A stretch of 64,000 bases of DNA from Planomonospora parontospora (GTDB lineage Bacteria > Actinomycetota > Actinomycetes > Streptosporangiales > Streptosporangiaceae): positions 372,001 to 436,000 of the forward strand of contig BMQD01000001.1 in assembly GCA_014647935.1 (NCBI GenBank), given 5' to 3'. The position numbers and the translations under genes are program-made. Within the stretch, counting starts at the first letter, position 1. The number at the start of each line of letters is the position of its first letter. This document shows positions 50,176-59,345 of this stretch, one piece after another. The notes under the pieces are model-generated. The model searched no databases and had not been told where the DNA came from. It saw only the letters and a list, made by a program, of their open reading frames with translations.

Positions 50176-51567
50176 GTGGCAAAGAGCGGCAACACCGGCA
50201 ACGTCTTCGATCTCGGCGAACTGCGGAGGCTGGTCGACGAGTTGGGAACCGCGCCCCGGGAGGCGCGGGCGGCGGTGCTCGACGAGGCCGTCGCGGGGGA
50301 CGCGGGGGACGCGGACTGCGACTGCCCGAGCTGCGGCACCGAGGCGCTGAGCTTCCCGCCGGTCGAGCTCGCCCCCGACGCCGAGCTGGCCCGGGCGGTG
50401 CTCCGGGTCCCGCTGGTGCGGGACGCCCGGCGGCTGGCGGCCTGGACCGGCACCCGGCAGGTGACCCCCGAGTGCCTGCTGCCCGACCCGTTCCTGGCGG
50501 CCGCCGAGCTCGGCCTGCCCGGTCCCGCCCGGGTCCACCTGCTCTGGGTCGTCGCGGTCAACACCGGCATGCTCCGGATCTCCCGGGGCACGGCCGCCCC
50601 CGGGCCGCTCCTCCTGACCGGCGACCTGCCCCCGCGGGCGCTGCTGGAGTTCTGGGACGGCGTGGTCATGGACGTGCTGGACCGGGCCGACGAGAGCCTG
50701 ACGGGGTCCGCCGTGGTGGACGAGCACCTCGCCGAGATGCTCGCGACGATGTACGCCGTGAGCGACGGCCTGTCCCCCGCCACCCTGGTCAAGGGCATCC
50801 TCCAGTCGCACGAGGTGGCCTGCGAGGCCCGCCCGGCGCAGATGCGGCAGCTGGCGGCCTCCCTGCCGGGAGAGCTGGCGGCCGCGCTCGACCTGCTGGG
50901 CTACTGCGGGCTGGTCGAGCGCTCGCCGGCCGGCTGGCCCCGGCTGACCCCGCTCGGCGTGTGGGCGGTCCGCCAGGACCTGATGCGGGAGGGCCACGAC
51001 GCGCCCACCGGCGCGGAGGTCGCGGTCTTCGCCGACCTCGGCGCGGGCGAGCTCGTCGAGGCGATCGTCAAGGGCTCCGCCGCGCCCAGCGCCGTCACCG
51101 TGTGGCTGGAGTCGCGCGGCCCCGAGACCGCCGCCCGGGAGCTGCTCGGGGTCGCCGCCTCCGGCGCGGCCGGGCAGCGCGGCGTGGTGAGCACGATCCT
51201 GGAGGAGCTCGGGCCCGAGGCCGAGACCCCCGTCCGGGAGGTGCTCGCCGAGCCCTCCCTGTGGCGCTACGCGGCCTCCTGGCTGCACATCCGCGACCTG
51301 CCCGCGCCCACCCTCACCCCCGCCGACAACACCTGGATCGCGGTCGACACGCTCGCCTCGCTGATCCACCAGGGCCGGGCCCCCGAGGGGATGGGCGAGT
51401 TCGCCGCGCTCGAGCCGGGCGAGGACCTGGTCCGCCTGGTCGAGGAGATGGCCCTCGTGGAGCATCCCGACGCGATCGTGGTGCTCGACATGCTCGGCGC
51501 GCACCACGCCGACGCCGCCGTGGCCAAGGCCGCGCGCAAGGCGGTCATGAAGGCCCGCTCCAGGTAG
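50176..51567 (+). CDS. Unknown protein with CxCPxC motif, paralogue B
   Basis: A 463-residue paralogue of the preceding protein, lacking its first domain. Matching landmarks in the same order are CDCPSC (48-53), LRVPLVRDARRLAAW, DLLGYCGLVERSPAGWPRLTPLGVWAVRQDL, LEELGPEAETPVREVLAE, DLPAPTLTPADNTWIAVD and the same basic tail KAARKAVMKARSR. The paired Cys motif suggests a metal site, though a fourth ligand is not evident. The start GTG 50176 is 41 bases after the first copy. Tandem retention suggests that the two products work together or divide a task. Confidence 0.8.
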   Translation: MAKSGNTGNVFDLGELRRLVDELGTAPREARAAVLDEAVAGDAGDADCDCPSCGTEALSFPPVELAPDAELARAVLRVPLVRDARRLAAWTGTRQVTPECLLPDPFLAAAELGLPGPARVHLLWVVAVNTGMLRISRGTAAPGPLLLTGDLPPRALLEFWDGVVMDVLDRADESLTGSAVVDEHLAEMLATMYAVSDGLSPATLVKGILQSHEVACEARPAQMRQLAASLPGELAAALDLLGYCGLVERSPAGWPRLTPLGVWAVRQDLMREGHDAPTGAEVAVFADLGAGELVEAIVKGSAAPSAVTVWLESRGPETAARELLGVAASGAAGQRGVVSTILEELGPEAETPVREVLAEPSLWRYAASWLHIRDLPAPTLTPADNTWIAVDTLASLIHQGRAPEGMGEFAALEPGEDLVRLVEEMALVEHPDAIVVLDMLGAHHADAAVAKAARKAVMKARSR

Positions 51568-51619
51568 GTCCGCGCCGCCAGGGCCCCTAAACTGGGGGGA
51601 TTCCGTGGAAGGAGCCCTG

Positions 51620-52168
51620 TTGGCCATTCAGTCAATCCGCCTCTTCGGCGACCCGGTGCTGCGCACGCCCGCGGAGCCGGTGAAGGACTTCGACAAGGAG
51701 CTGCGCAAGCTCGTCAAGGACCTCACCGACACCATGATGGACGCGCCCGGAGCGGGCCTGGCCGCACCGCAGATCGGGGTCGGGCTGCGGGTCTTCACCT
51801 ACTACGTGGACGACCGGCTCGGCCATCTGATCAACCCCAATCTCGACCTGTCCGAGGACCTCGACGAGGAGGGGGAGGAGGGCTGCCTGTCCTTCCCCGG
51901 CCTGTCCTACCCGACGCCCCGGGCGATCCGCGCGGTGGCCAAGGGCTTCGACATGCACGGCGAGCCGGTCACCCTCGAGGGCACCGACCTCATGGCCCGC
52001 TGCTTCCAGCACGAGACCGACCACCTGGACGGCATCCTGTTCATCGACCGGATGGACCCCGCGCAGCGCAAGCTCGCGATGCGGGAGATCCGCCAGGCCG
52101 AGTGGAGCGGGCTGTCCGCGCCCGCGTTCAAGTTCTCCCCGCACGCCACCCACGGGAAGGCTCTGTAG
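51620..52168 (+). CDS. def: Peptide deformylase
   Basis: A 182-residue metalloenzyme that removes the N-formyl group from new proteins. All three motifs are present: [18 protein letters not shown] with the metal Cys, and QHETDHLDG with the two metal His and catalytic Glu. I choose TTG 51620, with AAGGAG five bases upstream and the typical [14 protein letters not shown] beginning. fmt, which encodes the matching formyltransferase, follows after five bases. Confidence 0.96.
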   Translation: MAIQSIRLFGDPVLRTPAEPVKDFDKELRKLVKDLTDTMMDAPGAGLAAPQIGVGLRVFTYYVDDRLGHLINPNLDLSEDLDEEGEEGCLSFPGLSYPTPRAIRAVAKGFDMHGEPVTLEGTDLMARCFQHETDHLDGILFIDRMDPAQRKLAMREIRQAEWSGLSAPAFKFSPHATHGKAL

Positions 52169-52173
52169 GAACC

Positions 52174-53103
52174 TTGCGCCTGGTCTTCGCCGGAACCCCG
52201 GACACCGCCCTGCCCTCGCTGCGCGCGCTGCTGGACTCGCCGCGCCACGACGTCGTCGCCGTCGTCACCCGCCCGGACGCCCCGTCGGGCCGGGGGCGGA
52301 AGGTCCACCCCAGCCCCGTCGCCGAGCTGGCCGAGGAGGTGGGCATCGAGGTCCTCAGGCCGCCGAAGGCGGGTGATCCCGCGTTCCTGGAGCGGCTCCG
52401 GGAGATCGGGCCCGACGCCTGCCCGGTGGTCGCCTACGGGGCCCTGCTGCCCCAGGCGGCGCTGGACGTCCCACGCCACGGCTGGATCAACCTCCACTTC
52501 TCGATCCTGCCCGCGTGGCGGGGGGCGGCCCCGGTGCAGCACTCCGTGCTGCACGGCGACGAGATCACCGGCGCGAGCACCTTCCAGATCGTCAGGGAAC
52601 TGGACGCCGGACCCGTCTACGGCGTGGTCACCGAGAAGATCCGCGCCACCGACACCAGCGGCGGGCTGCTGGCCCGGCTGGCCGAGTCCGGCGCCGAGCT
52701 GCTGGCGGCCACCCTCGACGGGATCGAGGACGGCACGCTGGAGGCCAGGCCGCAGCCCGCCGAGGGTGTGAGCCTCGCCCCGAAGATCAGCGTCGAGGAC
52801 GCCCGGATCGACTGGACCGCCCCGGCGATGCGGGTGGACCGCCTGGTCCGCGCCTGCACCCCCACCCCCGGCGCGTGGACGGAGTTCCGCGGCCAGCGGG
52901 TCAAGCTCGGCCCGGTGCGGCCCGCGCCCGACGCGCCCGCGCTGGCCCCCGGCCAGGTCGCGGCCGCCAAGAACTCCGTCCTGGTCGGTACGGCCACGCA
53001 CCCGGTGGAGCTGAGCGAGGTGCAGCCGCAGGGCAAGCGCCTGATGACCGCGGGGGAGTGGGCCCGCGGCGTACGGCCCACCGACGAGGATCGGCTGGTC
53101 TGA
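52174..53103 (+). CDS. fmt: Methionyl-tRNA formyltransferase
   Basis: A 309-residue enzyme that formylates initiator Met-tRNA. It opens [16 protein letters not shown], has the formyl-THF site with [15 protein letters not shown], where the typical SLLP reads SILP, and DAGPVYG, and a C-terminal OB-like domain with [15 protein letters not shown] 52174 precedes the conserved start with only a weak AGGA; no better candidate lies downstream. It is in the standard def-fmt-rsmB order. Confidence 0.95.
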   Translation: MRLVFAGTPDTALPSLRALLDSPRHDVVAVVTRPDAPSGRGRKVHPSPVAELAEEVGIEVLRPPKAGDPAFLERLREIGPDACPVVAYGALLPQAALDVPRHGWINLHFSILPAWRGAAPVQHSVLHGDEITGASTFQIVRELDAGPVYGVVTEKIRATDTSGGLLARLAESGAELLAATLDGIEDGTLEARPQPAEGVSLAPKISVEDARIDWTAPAMRVDRLVRACTPTPGAWTEFRGQRVKLGPVRPAPDAPALAPGQVAAAKNSVLVGTATHPVELSEVQPQGKRLMTAGEWARGVRPTDEDRLV

Positions 53104-53106
53104 GCG

Positions 53107-54627
53107 ATGAGTGATCGGGGGAACGGCGGCGCTCCGCGCGGCGGGGACCGTGAGGGAGGCCGGCCGCGCGGCGGGTCCGGCGGCGGAGGGCAGGGCTCCG
53201 GCGGAGGCCGGCGCCAGGGGCCGGGCGGCCGCGGCCGGGGTCCCGCGGGCGGCCGCGGAGGCGGCGGGAGCCGGGGCGGGCGCCCGCCCCGTCCGGTCTA
53301 CGACGAGGCCCGCAACACCGCCTACGACCTGCTGCGCGCCGTGGACGAGCGGGACGCCTACGCCAACCTGCTGATGCCCGCGTTGCTGCGCGAGCGCCGC
53401 CTGTCGGGGCGCGACGCGGGGCTGGCGACCGAGCTGGCCTACGGCACCCTGCGCGGGCTGGGCACCTACGACGAGGTCATCGCCGCCTGCAGCGACCGGG
53501 CCCCGGAGGAGCTGGACCCGCCGCTGCTGGACGCCATCCGGCTGGGCGTGCACCAGCTGCTCAAGACCCGCGTGCCCCCGCACGCCGCCGTCGGCACGAC
53601 CGTCGACCTGGTCAGGCTCCGGGTCGGCGCGGGCCCCGCGAAATACGCCAACGCGGTGCTCCGCAAGGTCTCCACCCGCTCCCTGGAGCAGTGGCTGCCG
53701 ATCGTGGCCCCGAACCCGGCCGACGACCCGGTCGGTCACCTGGCCGTGTCGCACAGCCACCCCCGGTGGATCGTCACCGCGCTGCGCGACGCCGTCGGGG
53801 GGGACGCCGAGGAGACCGCGGCCCTGCTGGCCGCCGACAACGAGCGCCCCCGCGTCACCCTGGTGGCCCGCCCGGGCCGCTCGTCGGTGGAGGAGCTCCT
53901 CGACTCCGGTGCCGAGCCGGCCGACTTCTCCCCCTACGCCGCCTACCTGCCCGAGGGCGACCCCGGTGCGGTCCGCGCCGTGGCCGAGTCGCGCGCCGCC
54001 GTACAGGACGAGGCGAGCCAGCTCGTGGCGGTCGCACTCACCAGGGTCCCGGTGGCGGGCGGCGACTCCCGCTGGCTCGACATGTGCGCCGGGCCGGGCG
54101 GCAAGGCGGGACTGCTGGACGCCCTCGCCGCGGAGGGCGGCGCCCGCCTGCTCGCGGCCGAGCTCCAGCACCACCGCGCCCGCCTGGTCAGGCAGACCAC
54201 CCGGGACGCCGCGGTGGTCGCCGCCGACGGCCGGGTCCCGGCCTGGCGCCCGGGCGTCTTCGACCGGGTCATGCTGGACGCCCCCTGCACCGGCCTCGGT
54301 GCCCTGCGCCGCCGCCCGGAGGCCCGCTGGCGGCGTGATCCCCGCAGCCTCCCGGAGCTGGGCCGGCTCCAGCGCGAGCTGCTGGCCTCCGCCCTAGACG
54401 CCACCCGCCCGGGCGGCGTGGTGGCCTACGTGACCTGCTCGCCGCACCTGGCCGAGACGGTCACCGTGGTCGGCGACGTGCTGCGCGGCCGCGAGGACGC
54501 CGAGGCGCTGGACGCCCGCGCGTACCTCCCGGAGGTCGGAGGGCTCGGTGAGGGCCCGTACGCCCAGTTCTGGCCGCACCGCCACGGCACCGACGCCATG
54601 TTCCTGGCCCTGCTGCGCCGCCGCTGA
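53107..54627 (+). CDS. rsmB: 16S rRNA m5C967 methyltransferase
   Basis: A 506-residue RsmB/Fmu-type enzyme. The first 60 residues are an Arg-Gly-Gly-rich disordered tail (SGGGGQGSGGGRRQGPGGRGRG), probably RNA-binding. A NusB-like domain follows (about 65-200, RNTAYDLLRAVDERDAYANLLMPALL), then the SAM-binding methyltransferase with DMCAGPGGKAG, the motif IV Cys in DAPCTGLGALRR and the catalytic motif VI Cys in YVTCSPH. It is co-oriented with fmt, three bases downstream. The RGG tail is longer than in most relatives. Confidence 0.93.
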   Translation: MSDRGNGGAPRGGDREGGRPRGGSGGGGQGSGGGRRQGPGGRGRGPAGGRGGGGSRGGRPPRPVYDEARNTAYDLLRAVDERDAYANLLMPALLRERRLSGRDAGLATELAYGTLRGLGTYDEVIAACSDRAPEELDPPLLDAIRLGVHQLLKTRVPPHAAVGTTVDLVRLRVGAGPAKYANAVLRKVSTRSLEQWLPIVAPNPADDPVGHLAVSHSHPRWIVTALRDAVGGDAEETAALLAADNERPRVTLVARPGRSSVEELLDSGAEPADFSPYAAYLPEGDPGAVRAVAESRAAVQDEASQLVAVALTRVPVAGGDSRWLDMCAGPGGKAGLLDALAAEGGARLLAAELQHHRARLVRQTTRDAAVVAADGRVPAWRPGVFDRVMLDAPCTGLGALRRRPEARWRRDPRSLPELGRLQRELLASALDATRPGGVVAYVTCSPHLAETVTVVGDVLRGREDAEALDARAYLPEVGGLGEGPYAQFWPHRHGTDAMFLALLRRR

Positions 54628-54687
54628 CCGTCCGCCCGTGAGGCGGTGGCGGCTCCGGAGCGCCGCGGAGTCCGCGGCGGGCCGATA

Positions 54688-55341
54688 TCACTCCCGGGCG
54701 GCGCCCGCCGGGTCCGCGGCGCGGCGGCTGCGGTAGGAGCGCATCGCCACCTGCGCGCCGCAGCGCTTCGGGCTGCAGTACGCCGCGGAGCAGTTGCGGG
54801 TGCGGTCGTAGAACCCGAGATGGCAGGGCGGGTTCCGGCACGCCTTCACCCGTGCCCAGAGACCGCCCCTGGCGAGCTCGGCCACGGCCGCGAGCAGGCC
54901 GCCGAACGCTCCGGGCACGCCCCCATGGGCCGGGACGAGCCGTACGTCGTGCGCGGTGACGACGGGCGACAGGGGATACAGAGCACCGCTCCGGCGCAGG
55001 TGGGCCTCCGCCTCCTCCAGCGTCGTGCCGCCTCCCGGTCCGCCGCCTCCCGGTCCGCCGTCACCCGGTCCGCCGCCGGCGTGCTCGCCGGCGTGGGCGA
55101 GCAGGACCGTGACCAGAGCCTGCCTCAGCTCCCGGGCGGCGGCGGCGTCCGCCTCGGTGACCAGGGTGCCCTCGTGGGCCAGCCCGGCCGCGCGCAGCCA
55201 TCGGGCCGCCGCCGGGGCGTCGGCCAGCCGCTCCTCGCGTCCGCCGATCGGGCGGGTGTTGACGAAGTCGAGCACGAGATCCGCCGCCTCGGGCGGGCTG
55301 AGAGGACTGTGCCGTCCCTGATCGGTGACCACGCCCACCAT
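54688..55341 (-). CDS. CGNR zinc-finger (ABATE-domain) regulator
   Basis: A 217-residue protein with the N-terminal ABATE domain (PEAADLVLDFVNTRP then LRQALVTVLLAH) and a C-terminal CGNR zinc finger with four Cys (ACRNPPCHLGFYDRTRN and YCSPKRCGAQVAMRSYR). Here the eponymous CGNR reads CGAQ. A Gly-rich linker (GGGPGDGGPGGGG) lies before the ABATE C-terminal part. Such proteins are probable transcription regulators. I choose ATG 55341, close to the conserved start; the frame stays open to 55392. The gene is divergent from the short-chain dehydrogenase, a likely target. Confidence 0.85.
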   Translation of the reverse strand: MVGVVTDQGRHSPLSPPEAADLVLDFVNTRPIGGREERLADAPAAARWLRAAGLAHEGTLVTEADAAAARELRQALVTVLLAHAGEHAGGGPGDGGPGGGGPGGGTTLEEAEAHLRRSGALYPLSPVVTAHDVRLVPAHGGVPGAFGGLLAAVAELARGGLWARVKACRNPPCHLGFYDRTRNCSAAYCSPKRCGAQVAMRSYRSRRAADPAGAARE

Positions 55342-55433
55342 GATAGTCGGGGACTGAGTGAAACTTATTAGACCATAACGAAGACCGATCATGGCATTTG
55401 ATAGTTATGAGTAAACCCTGTACGGTCACAACC

Positions 55434-56303
55434 ATGTCGATCAAAGCAGAGACCATGGCCACGTCCGTCCCCCGTTCCTGGTTCGTCACCGGAGGCTCCT
55501 CCGGCATCGGTCGCGAGCTGACGCTCGCCGCCCTCGGCCGCGGTGACCGCGTCGCCGCCGCGGCGCGGCGCGTCGACGGCCTCGCGGAGCTCGCCCAACG
55601 CTTCCCCGGCAGGTTCCTCGCCCTGGAGCTCGACGTCCGCGACGAGGCCGCGGTACGGCGCGGCGTCGAGCAGGCCGTCGCCGCGTTCGGCCGCCTCGAC
55701 GTGGTGGCGAACAACGCGGGCTACGGCCTCTTCGGGGCGGTGGAGGAGGTGACCGACGCACAGGCCAGGGCCGTCTTCGACACGAACGTCTTCGGCGTCC
55801 TGAACGTGCTGCGCGCCGTGCTGCCGGTGCTGCGGGCCCAGCGTTCGGGGCACGTCCTGCAGGGCTCGTCGGTGTACGGGCAGACGGCCCATCCAGGGGT
55901 GGGCCTGCTGGCCGCGACCAAGTACGCGGTGGAGGGCCTGTCGGACGCCCTGGTCGCCGAGCTGGCGCCACTCGGGATCAAGGTGACGCTGGTCGAGCCG
56001 GGCTACGCGGCCACGCCGTTCCTGTCCAACCTCGCCTTCGCCGAGCCGGTGGCCGACTACGACTCGACCGTGCGCGCCGTGCAGAGTTCCCTCGGCGGCC
56101 TGCCGCCGGAGGCGTTCGCCGACCCGGCCGAGGTGGCCCGGGCCGTGCTGGCCGTGGTGGACGCCGACCGTCCCCCGCTCCGTCTCACGCTGGGCGGCCG
56201 GGCGGAGGCCGATGTGCGGGCCGCGCTGGCCGCACGGCTGCGCGATCTGGACGAGTGGGCGGCCGTGACCCGGGAGGTCGGCCGGGCGCCGGTCGCCTCC
56301 TGA
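55434..56303 (+). CDS. Short-chain dehydrogenase/reductase
   Basis: A classical SDR of 289 residues. The cofactor motif is WFVTGGSSGIGRELT (TGxxxGIG), followed by NNAGYG, the catalytic Ser in GSSVYGQ, and the YxxxK pair in ATKYAVEGLSDAL. The substrate is unknown; a stretch VEPGYAATPF suggests an alcohol or ketone substrate typical of this oxidoreductase group. ATG 55434 is preferred, with ATG 55455 possible. The 92-base gap to the divergent CGNR gene is AT-rich and likely holds both promoters. Confidence 0.88.
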   Translation: MSIKAETMATSVPRSWFVTGGSSGIGRELTLAALGRGDRVAAAARRVDGLAELAQRFPGRFLALELDVRDEAAVRRGVEQAVAAFGRLDVVANNAGYGLFGAVEEVTDAQARAVFDTNVFGVLNVLRAVLPVLRAQRSGHVLQGSSVYGQTAHPGVGLLAATKYAVEGLSDALVAELAPLGIKVTLVEPGYAATPFLSNLAFAEPVADYDSTVRAVQSSLGGLPPEAFADPAEVARAVLAVVDADRPPLRLTLGGRAEADVRAALAARLRDLDEWAAVTREVGRAPVAS

Positions 56304-56396
56304 CGGCCGGCGGCCCGGCGCGCCGTCGGCGGACGAGGGGCCGGAGCCGCGACCGGCCGGGGGCGCCCCGTCGGCGCGGGCCCCCGGGAGGGCCGG

Positions 56397-56975
56397 TCAG
56401 GCGCGGGTGAGGGTGAAGGCGATGCCGTCGCCCATGCCCCGGCCGTAGGCGAGCTGGATGAGCAGCTCGACCGCGGGCTCGGTGTAGCGGGCGTTGGCCA
56501 GCGGGCCGGCGTCTACGGCGTCGAAGCCGAGCTGCGCGCCGAGGTCCAGGACAGTCTTCTTGGCGGCCTCGTCGTCTCCGGCGACCGGCAGGAAGCGGCC
56601 GGCGCCGTCCTCGCCCAGGTGGCCGGCGAAGACGGTGTTGAAGGCCTTCACGACCCGGGCACCCGGCAGGGCGGCGGCCACCCGCTCGCCGCCGGAGGCG
56701 GTGTGGCCGACGGTCAGCGACATGAAGTCGGGGGCCAGCGGGTTCGTGGCGTCGACCACGACCTTGCCCGCCAGCGACGCCCCGACCCGGGGGTCCAGGG
56801 TTTCGACGGCGGCGAACGGCACCGCCAGGATCACGAGGTCGGCCTGCGCGGCCTGCGCGGCCGTACGCTCCGGACCCGTGGAGGTGTCGGCGGTGACGAC
56901 CTCGTGCCCGATCGCGGTGAGGCGGGAGGAGAGGGCGGAGCCGACGTTGCCGGAGCCGAGGATGCTGATCTTCAT
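56397..56975 (-). CDS. NAD(P)-binding reductase (F420-dependent oxidoreductase-like)
   Basis: A 192-residue protein of the F420H2:NADP oxidoreductase-like (F420_oxidored) family. The NADP-binding motif is ISILGSGNVGSALSSRL at the N-terminus; VVDATNPLAPDF, VKAFNTVFAGHL and DAGPLANARYTEP are characteristic. It may reduce NADP with F420, or act as a cofactor-linked quinone or dehydrogenase partner. ATG 56975 follows GGAAGG. Its promoter region contains two perfect copies of the MarR-type palindrome, so the divergent MarR regulator probably represses it. Confidence 0.85.
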   Translation of the reverse strand: MKISILGSGNVGSALSSRLTAIGHEVVTADTSTGPERTAAQAAQADLVILAVPFAAVETLDPRVGASLAGKVVVDATNPLAPDFMSLTVGHTASGGERVAAALPGARVVKAFNTVFAGHLGEDGAGRFLPVAGDDEAAKKTVLDLGAQLGFDAVDAGPLANARYTEPAVELLIQLAYGRGMGDGIAFTLTRA

Positions 56976-56994
56976 GAGGGGCGCCTTCCGTTTG

Positions 56995-57077
56995 TGCTTC
57001 GAATTCGAAGCATGTGGTCGATGTGCTTCGAATTCGAAGCACAAACGGAACCGTACAGGTGCTTCGAATTGGAAGCA
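56995..57077. promoter_or_regulatory. Three 18-bp palindromic operators between the reductase and marR genes
   Basis: TGCTTCGAATTCGAAGCA is perfectly palindromic at 56995-57012 and 57024-57041, and occurs with one changed base (GAATTGGAAG centre) at 57060-57077. Starts are 29 and 36 bases apart. They lie in the 121-base gap between divergent genes, one of which encodes a MarR protein, a family that binds such sites as dimers. The third copy lies just before a TATCGT box next to the marR start, so autorepression is likely. Confidence 0.88.
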
Positions 57078-57096
57078 ACCCGGTATCGTGGAGCGT

Positions 57097-57591
57097 ATGA
57101 ACGAACCGCGCTGGCTGGACGAGACCGAACTGCGTGCCTGGAGTGGGTTCCTGGAGACCTCCGACCTGCTCCACCGCATGGTCGAGCAGCAGCTCCGCGA
57201 GGTCGGCGGGGTCACCACGGTGCAGTACGACATCCTGCACCGGCTCAACGAGAGCCCCGAGAAGCGCCTGTGCATGACCGACCTGGCCGAGCGCCTCGTC
57301 TCCTCCCGCAGCGGCATCACCTACCAGGTCGCCCAGCTGGAGAAGGCGGGCCTGCTCCGCCGGGAGGACGCCCCCGACGACGAGCGCCGCGTGCTCGCCG
57401 CCATCACCGAGGAGGGACGCCGGGTGCTGGAGAGGACCGCGCCCGGCCACGTCGAGGCGGTCCGCGCAGGGCTCCTCGACGCGCTGACCCCCGAGCAGAC
57501 CGCCCAGCTCGCCGCCATCATGGACGCCGCCCGGACTCACCTGCGCGGCGCCGTCCGGCTCCATCCGCCCCGCCGGGCGCGCTCCCGCTGA
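57097..57591 (+). CDS. MarR-family transcriptional regulator
   Basis: A 164-residue MarR protein. The winged-helix core spans [64 protein letters not shown] (about 45-115), with N- and C-terminal dimer helices. ATG 57097 follows GGAG, and GTG 57088 in the same frame is an alternative. Three palindromes upstream are its probable operators, controlling itself and the divergent reductase gene. The inducer is not known. Confidence 0.93.
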   Translation: MNEPRWLDETELRAWSGFLETSDLLHRMVEQQLREVGGVTTVQYDILHRLNESPEKRLCMTDLAERLVSSRSGITYQVAQLEKAGLLRREDAPDDERRVLAAITEEGRRVLERTAPGHVEAVRAGLLDALTPEQTAQLAAIMDAARTHLRGAVRLHPPRRARSR

Positions 57592-57664
57592 ACGGACACC
57601 CGGCCACGCCGGGAGACGGCCGGTGGGAGGGGGCGGAGGGGTGCCCCATAGACTCGGGACCACC

Positions 57665-58321
57665 ATGGCCGTACAGATCTCGCCCAGCATCCTGTCCGCC
57701 GACTTCGCCCGCCTCGCCGAGGCGGCCGCGGCGGTGTCCAACGCCGACTGGCTGCACGTCGACGTGATGGACAACCACTTCGTGCCCAACCTGACGCTCG
57801 GCCTGCCGGTCGTCGAGTCTCTGCTCAAGGCCACGTCCCTGCCGCTGGACTGCCACCTGATGATCGAGGACCCGGACCGATGGGCCCCCGCCTACGCCGA
57901 GGCCGGTGCGGGCAGCGTGACGATCCACGCCGAGGCGGCCAGGGCCCCGGTCCGCACGCTGCGCCAGATCCGCGCCGCGGGGGCCCGCTCGGGGTTCGCG
58001 CTGAACCCGGCCACCGCGGTCGAGCCGTACGAGGACCTGCTCGGCGAGATCGACATGCTGCTGCTGATGACCGTCGAGCCCGGGTTCGGCGGGCAGAAGT
58101 TCCTCGACGTGGTCCTGCCGAAGATCCGCCGGGCCCGTGCGCTCATCGAACGGCACGGCGGGCAGATCTGGCTCCAGGTCGACGGCGGGGTCGCGGCCGA
58201 GACCATCGAGCGCTGCGCGGAGGCGGGTGCCGACGTCTTCGTCGCGGGCAACGCCGTCTACGGCGCCGGTGACCCGGCCGCCGCCGTGGACGCCCTGCGG
58301 GCCCTGGCCGCCGGGGCCTGA
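57665..58321 (+). CDS. rpe: Ribulose-phosphate 3-epimerase
   Basis: A 218-residue TIM-barrel epimerase of the pentose phosphate pathway. It opens [13 protein letters not shown], has the metal His/Asp in [18 protein letters not shown] and [17 protein letters not shown], and the final VDGGV and GNAVYG. The TAGACT box 14 bases before ATG 57665 may be its -10. It supplies ribulose 5-phosphate, a substrate for the downstream ribBA product; the rpe-rib neighbourhood is common in actinobacteria. Confidence 0.96.
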   Translation: MAVQISPSILSADFARLAEAAAAVSNADWLHVDVMDNHFVPNLTLGLPVVESLLKATSLPLDCHLMIEDPDRWAPAYAEAGAGSVTIHAEAARAPVRTLRQIRAAGARSGFALNPATAVEPYEDLLGEIDMLLLMTVEPGFGGQKFLDVVLPKIRRARALIERHGGQIWLQVDGGVAAETIERCAEAGADVFVAGNAVYGAGDPAAAVDALRALAAGA

Positions 58322-58340
58322 TCGCGGGCGCGGGGTCCCG

Positions 58341-58420
58341 CGGGAGGGTCCGCCAGGGGTGTCAGCAGGTCCGGCGGGGGTTCCGGGAGGTCCGCCAGGG
58401 GTTCCAGCAGTCCGGCGGGG
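58341..58420 (+). repeat. Imperfect 37-39-bp tandem duplication downstream of rpe
   Basis: Two copies of a GC-rich unit, at 58341-58379 and 58384-58420, are about 85% identical (cgggag-ggtccgccagggg-t-cagcag-tccggcgggg pattern) with a 43-base period. There is no open frame across them that looks like a gene. The rest of 58322-58538 is GC-rich spacer, ending in AAGGGAGGTGG before the next start. Confidence 0.65.
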
Positions 58421-58538
58421 CCGGGGGGCGCGACCGTGCCCCCGGCCCCGCCGTTCTCATGTCCGGACGATGTGGCCCGCATGGTAGGTGTGACGACGGA
58501 AGGGTAGGGTAACCAGTCACTTACAAGGGAGGTGGCCC

Positions 58539-59345
58539 ATGGACCACGGACTCTTCGGGCCGGGTTCGGTGACCTGGCGGGTGATGGGCGAGCCGATCCT
58601 GCTGGTCGGCGGTTTCCGGGCGCTGCTCATGCAGGGGCTGCACCCGCGCGCCATGCGCGGGGTCGCGCAGAACTCCGCGCTGATGGACCCCAACGAGGCC
58701 TGGGCCCGCTTCCAGCGGACCACCGAGTTCGTCCGGGTGCGGACCTACGGCACGCTGGAGGAGGTCGAGCGGGCCGGCGCCCGGGTCAGGAAGATCCACT
58801 CCATGCTCACCGCCGTCGACCCCGGCACCGGGGAGCGCTTCCGCCTGGACGACCCCGAGGCGCTGCTCTGGGTGCACGTCGGCGAGGTCGACTCCTACCT
58901 GTCGGTGGCCCGGCGCGCCGGGGTGCGGCTGACCGACGAGGAGGCCGACCGGTTCGTCGCCGAGTGGCGCCGCGCCGCCGAGGTCGTCGGCCTGCGGGCC
59001 GACGACGTGCCGGGCTCCGTCGGCGAGATGCGCGACTACATCCGGGCCTGCCGGCCGGGCCTCTACTTCGCCCCCGAGGTGCCGCACCCGATCCGCCAGT
59101 CTTTCAACGCGCCGCTCCCGCTGTACCTCCTCCCGCTCAAGCCGGTCTTCCCGGGGTTCGTCCTGTTCGCCTTCGCGACGCTGCCGCGCTGGGCCCGCAG
59201 GCTGTACGGCCTGCCCGCCACGCCGCTGGAGGACCTGTGGGCGACGGCGGCGCTCAAGGCGCTGCAGACGGGCATAGGCCTGGTCCCCGCGCCGGTCAGA
59301 TACCCCCCGGACGCCCGCCGGGCGCGGCGCCTCGACGCGGCCTGA
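58539..59345 (+). CDS. Oxygenase MpaB-family (DUF2236) protein
   Basis: A 268-residue protein of the MpaB/latex-clearing-protein fold, predicted heme-binding. Conserved segments include LLMQGLHPRAMRGVAQNS near residue 30, RTTEFVRVRTYGT, and LLWVHVGEVDSYL, which contains a conserved His. The C-terminal third has a hydrophobic run (LPLYLLPLKPVFPGFVLFAFATLP) that could touch the membrane. Characterised relatives include a fungal mycophenolic-acid oxygenase. It lies where many actinobacteria have ribD, but it shows no deaminase motif. The ribosome-binding site GGGAGG precedes ATG 58539. Confidence 0.8.
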   Translation: MDHGLFGPGSVTWRVMGEPILLVGGFRALLMQGLHPRAMRGVAQNSALMDPNEAWARFQRTTEFVRVRTYGTLEEVERAGARVRKIHSMLTAVDPGTGERFRLDDPEALLWVHVGEVDSYLSVARRAGVRLTDEEADRFVAEWRRAAEVVGLRADDVPGSVGEMRDYIRACRPGLYFAPEVPHPIRQSFNAPLPLYLLPLKPVFPGFVLFAFATLPRWARRLYGLPATPLEDLWATAALKALQTGIGLVPAPVRYPPDARRARRLDAA

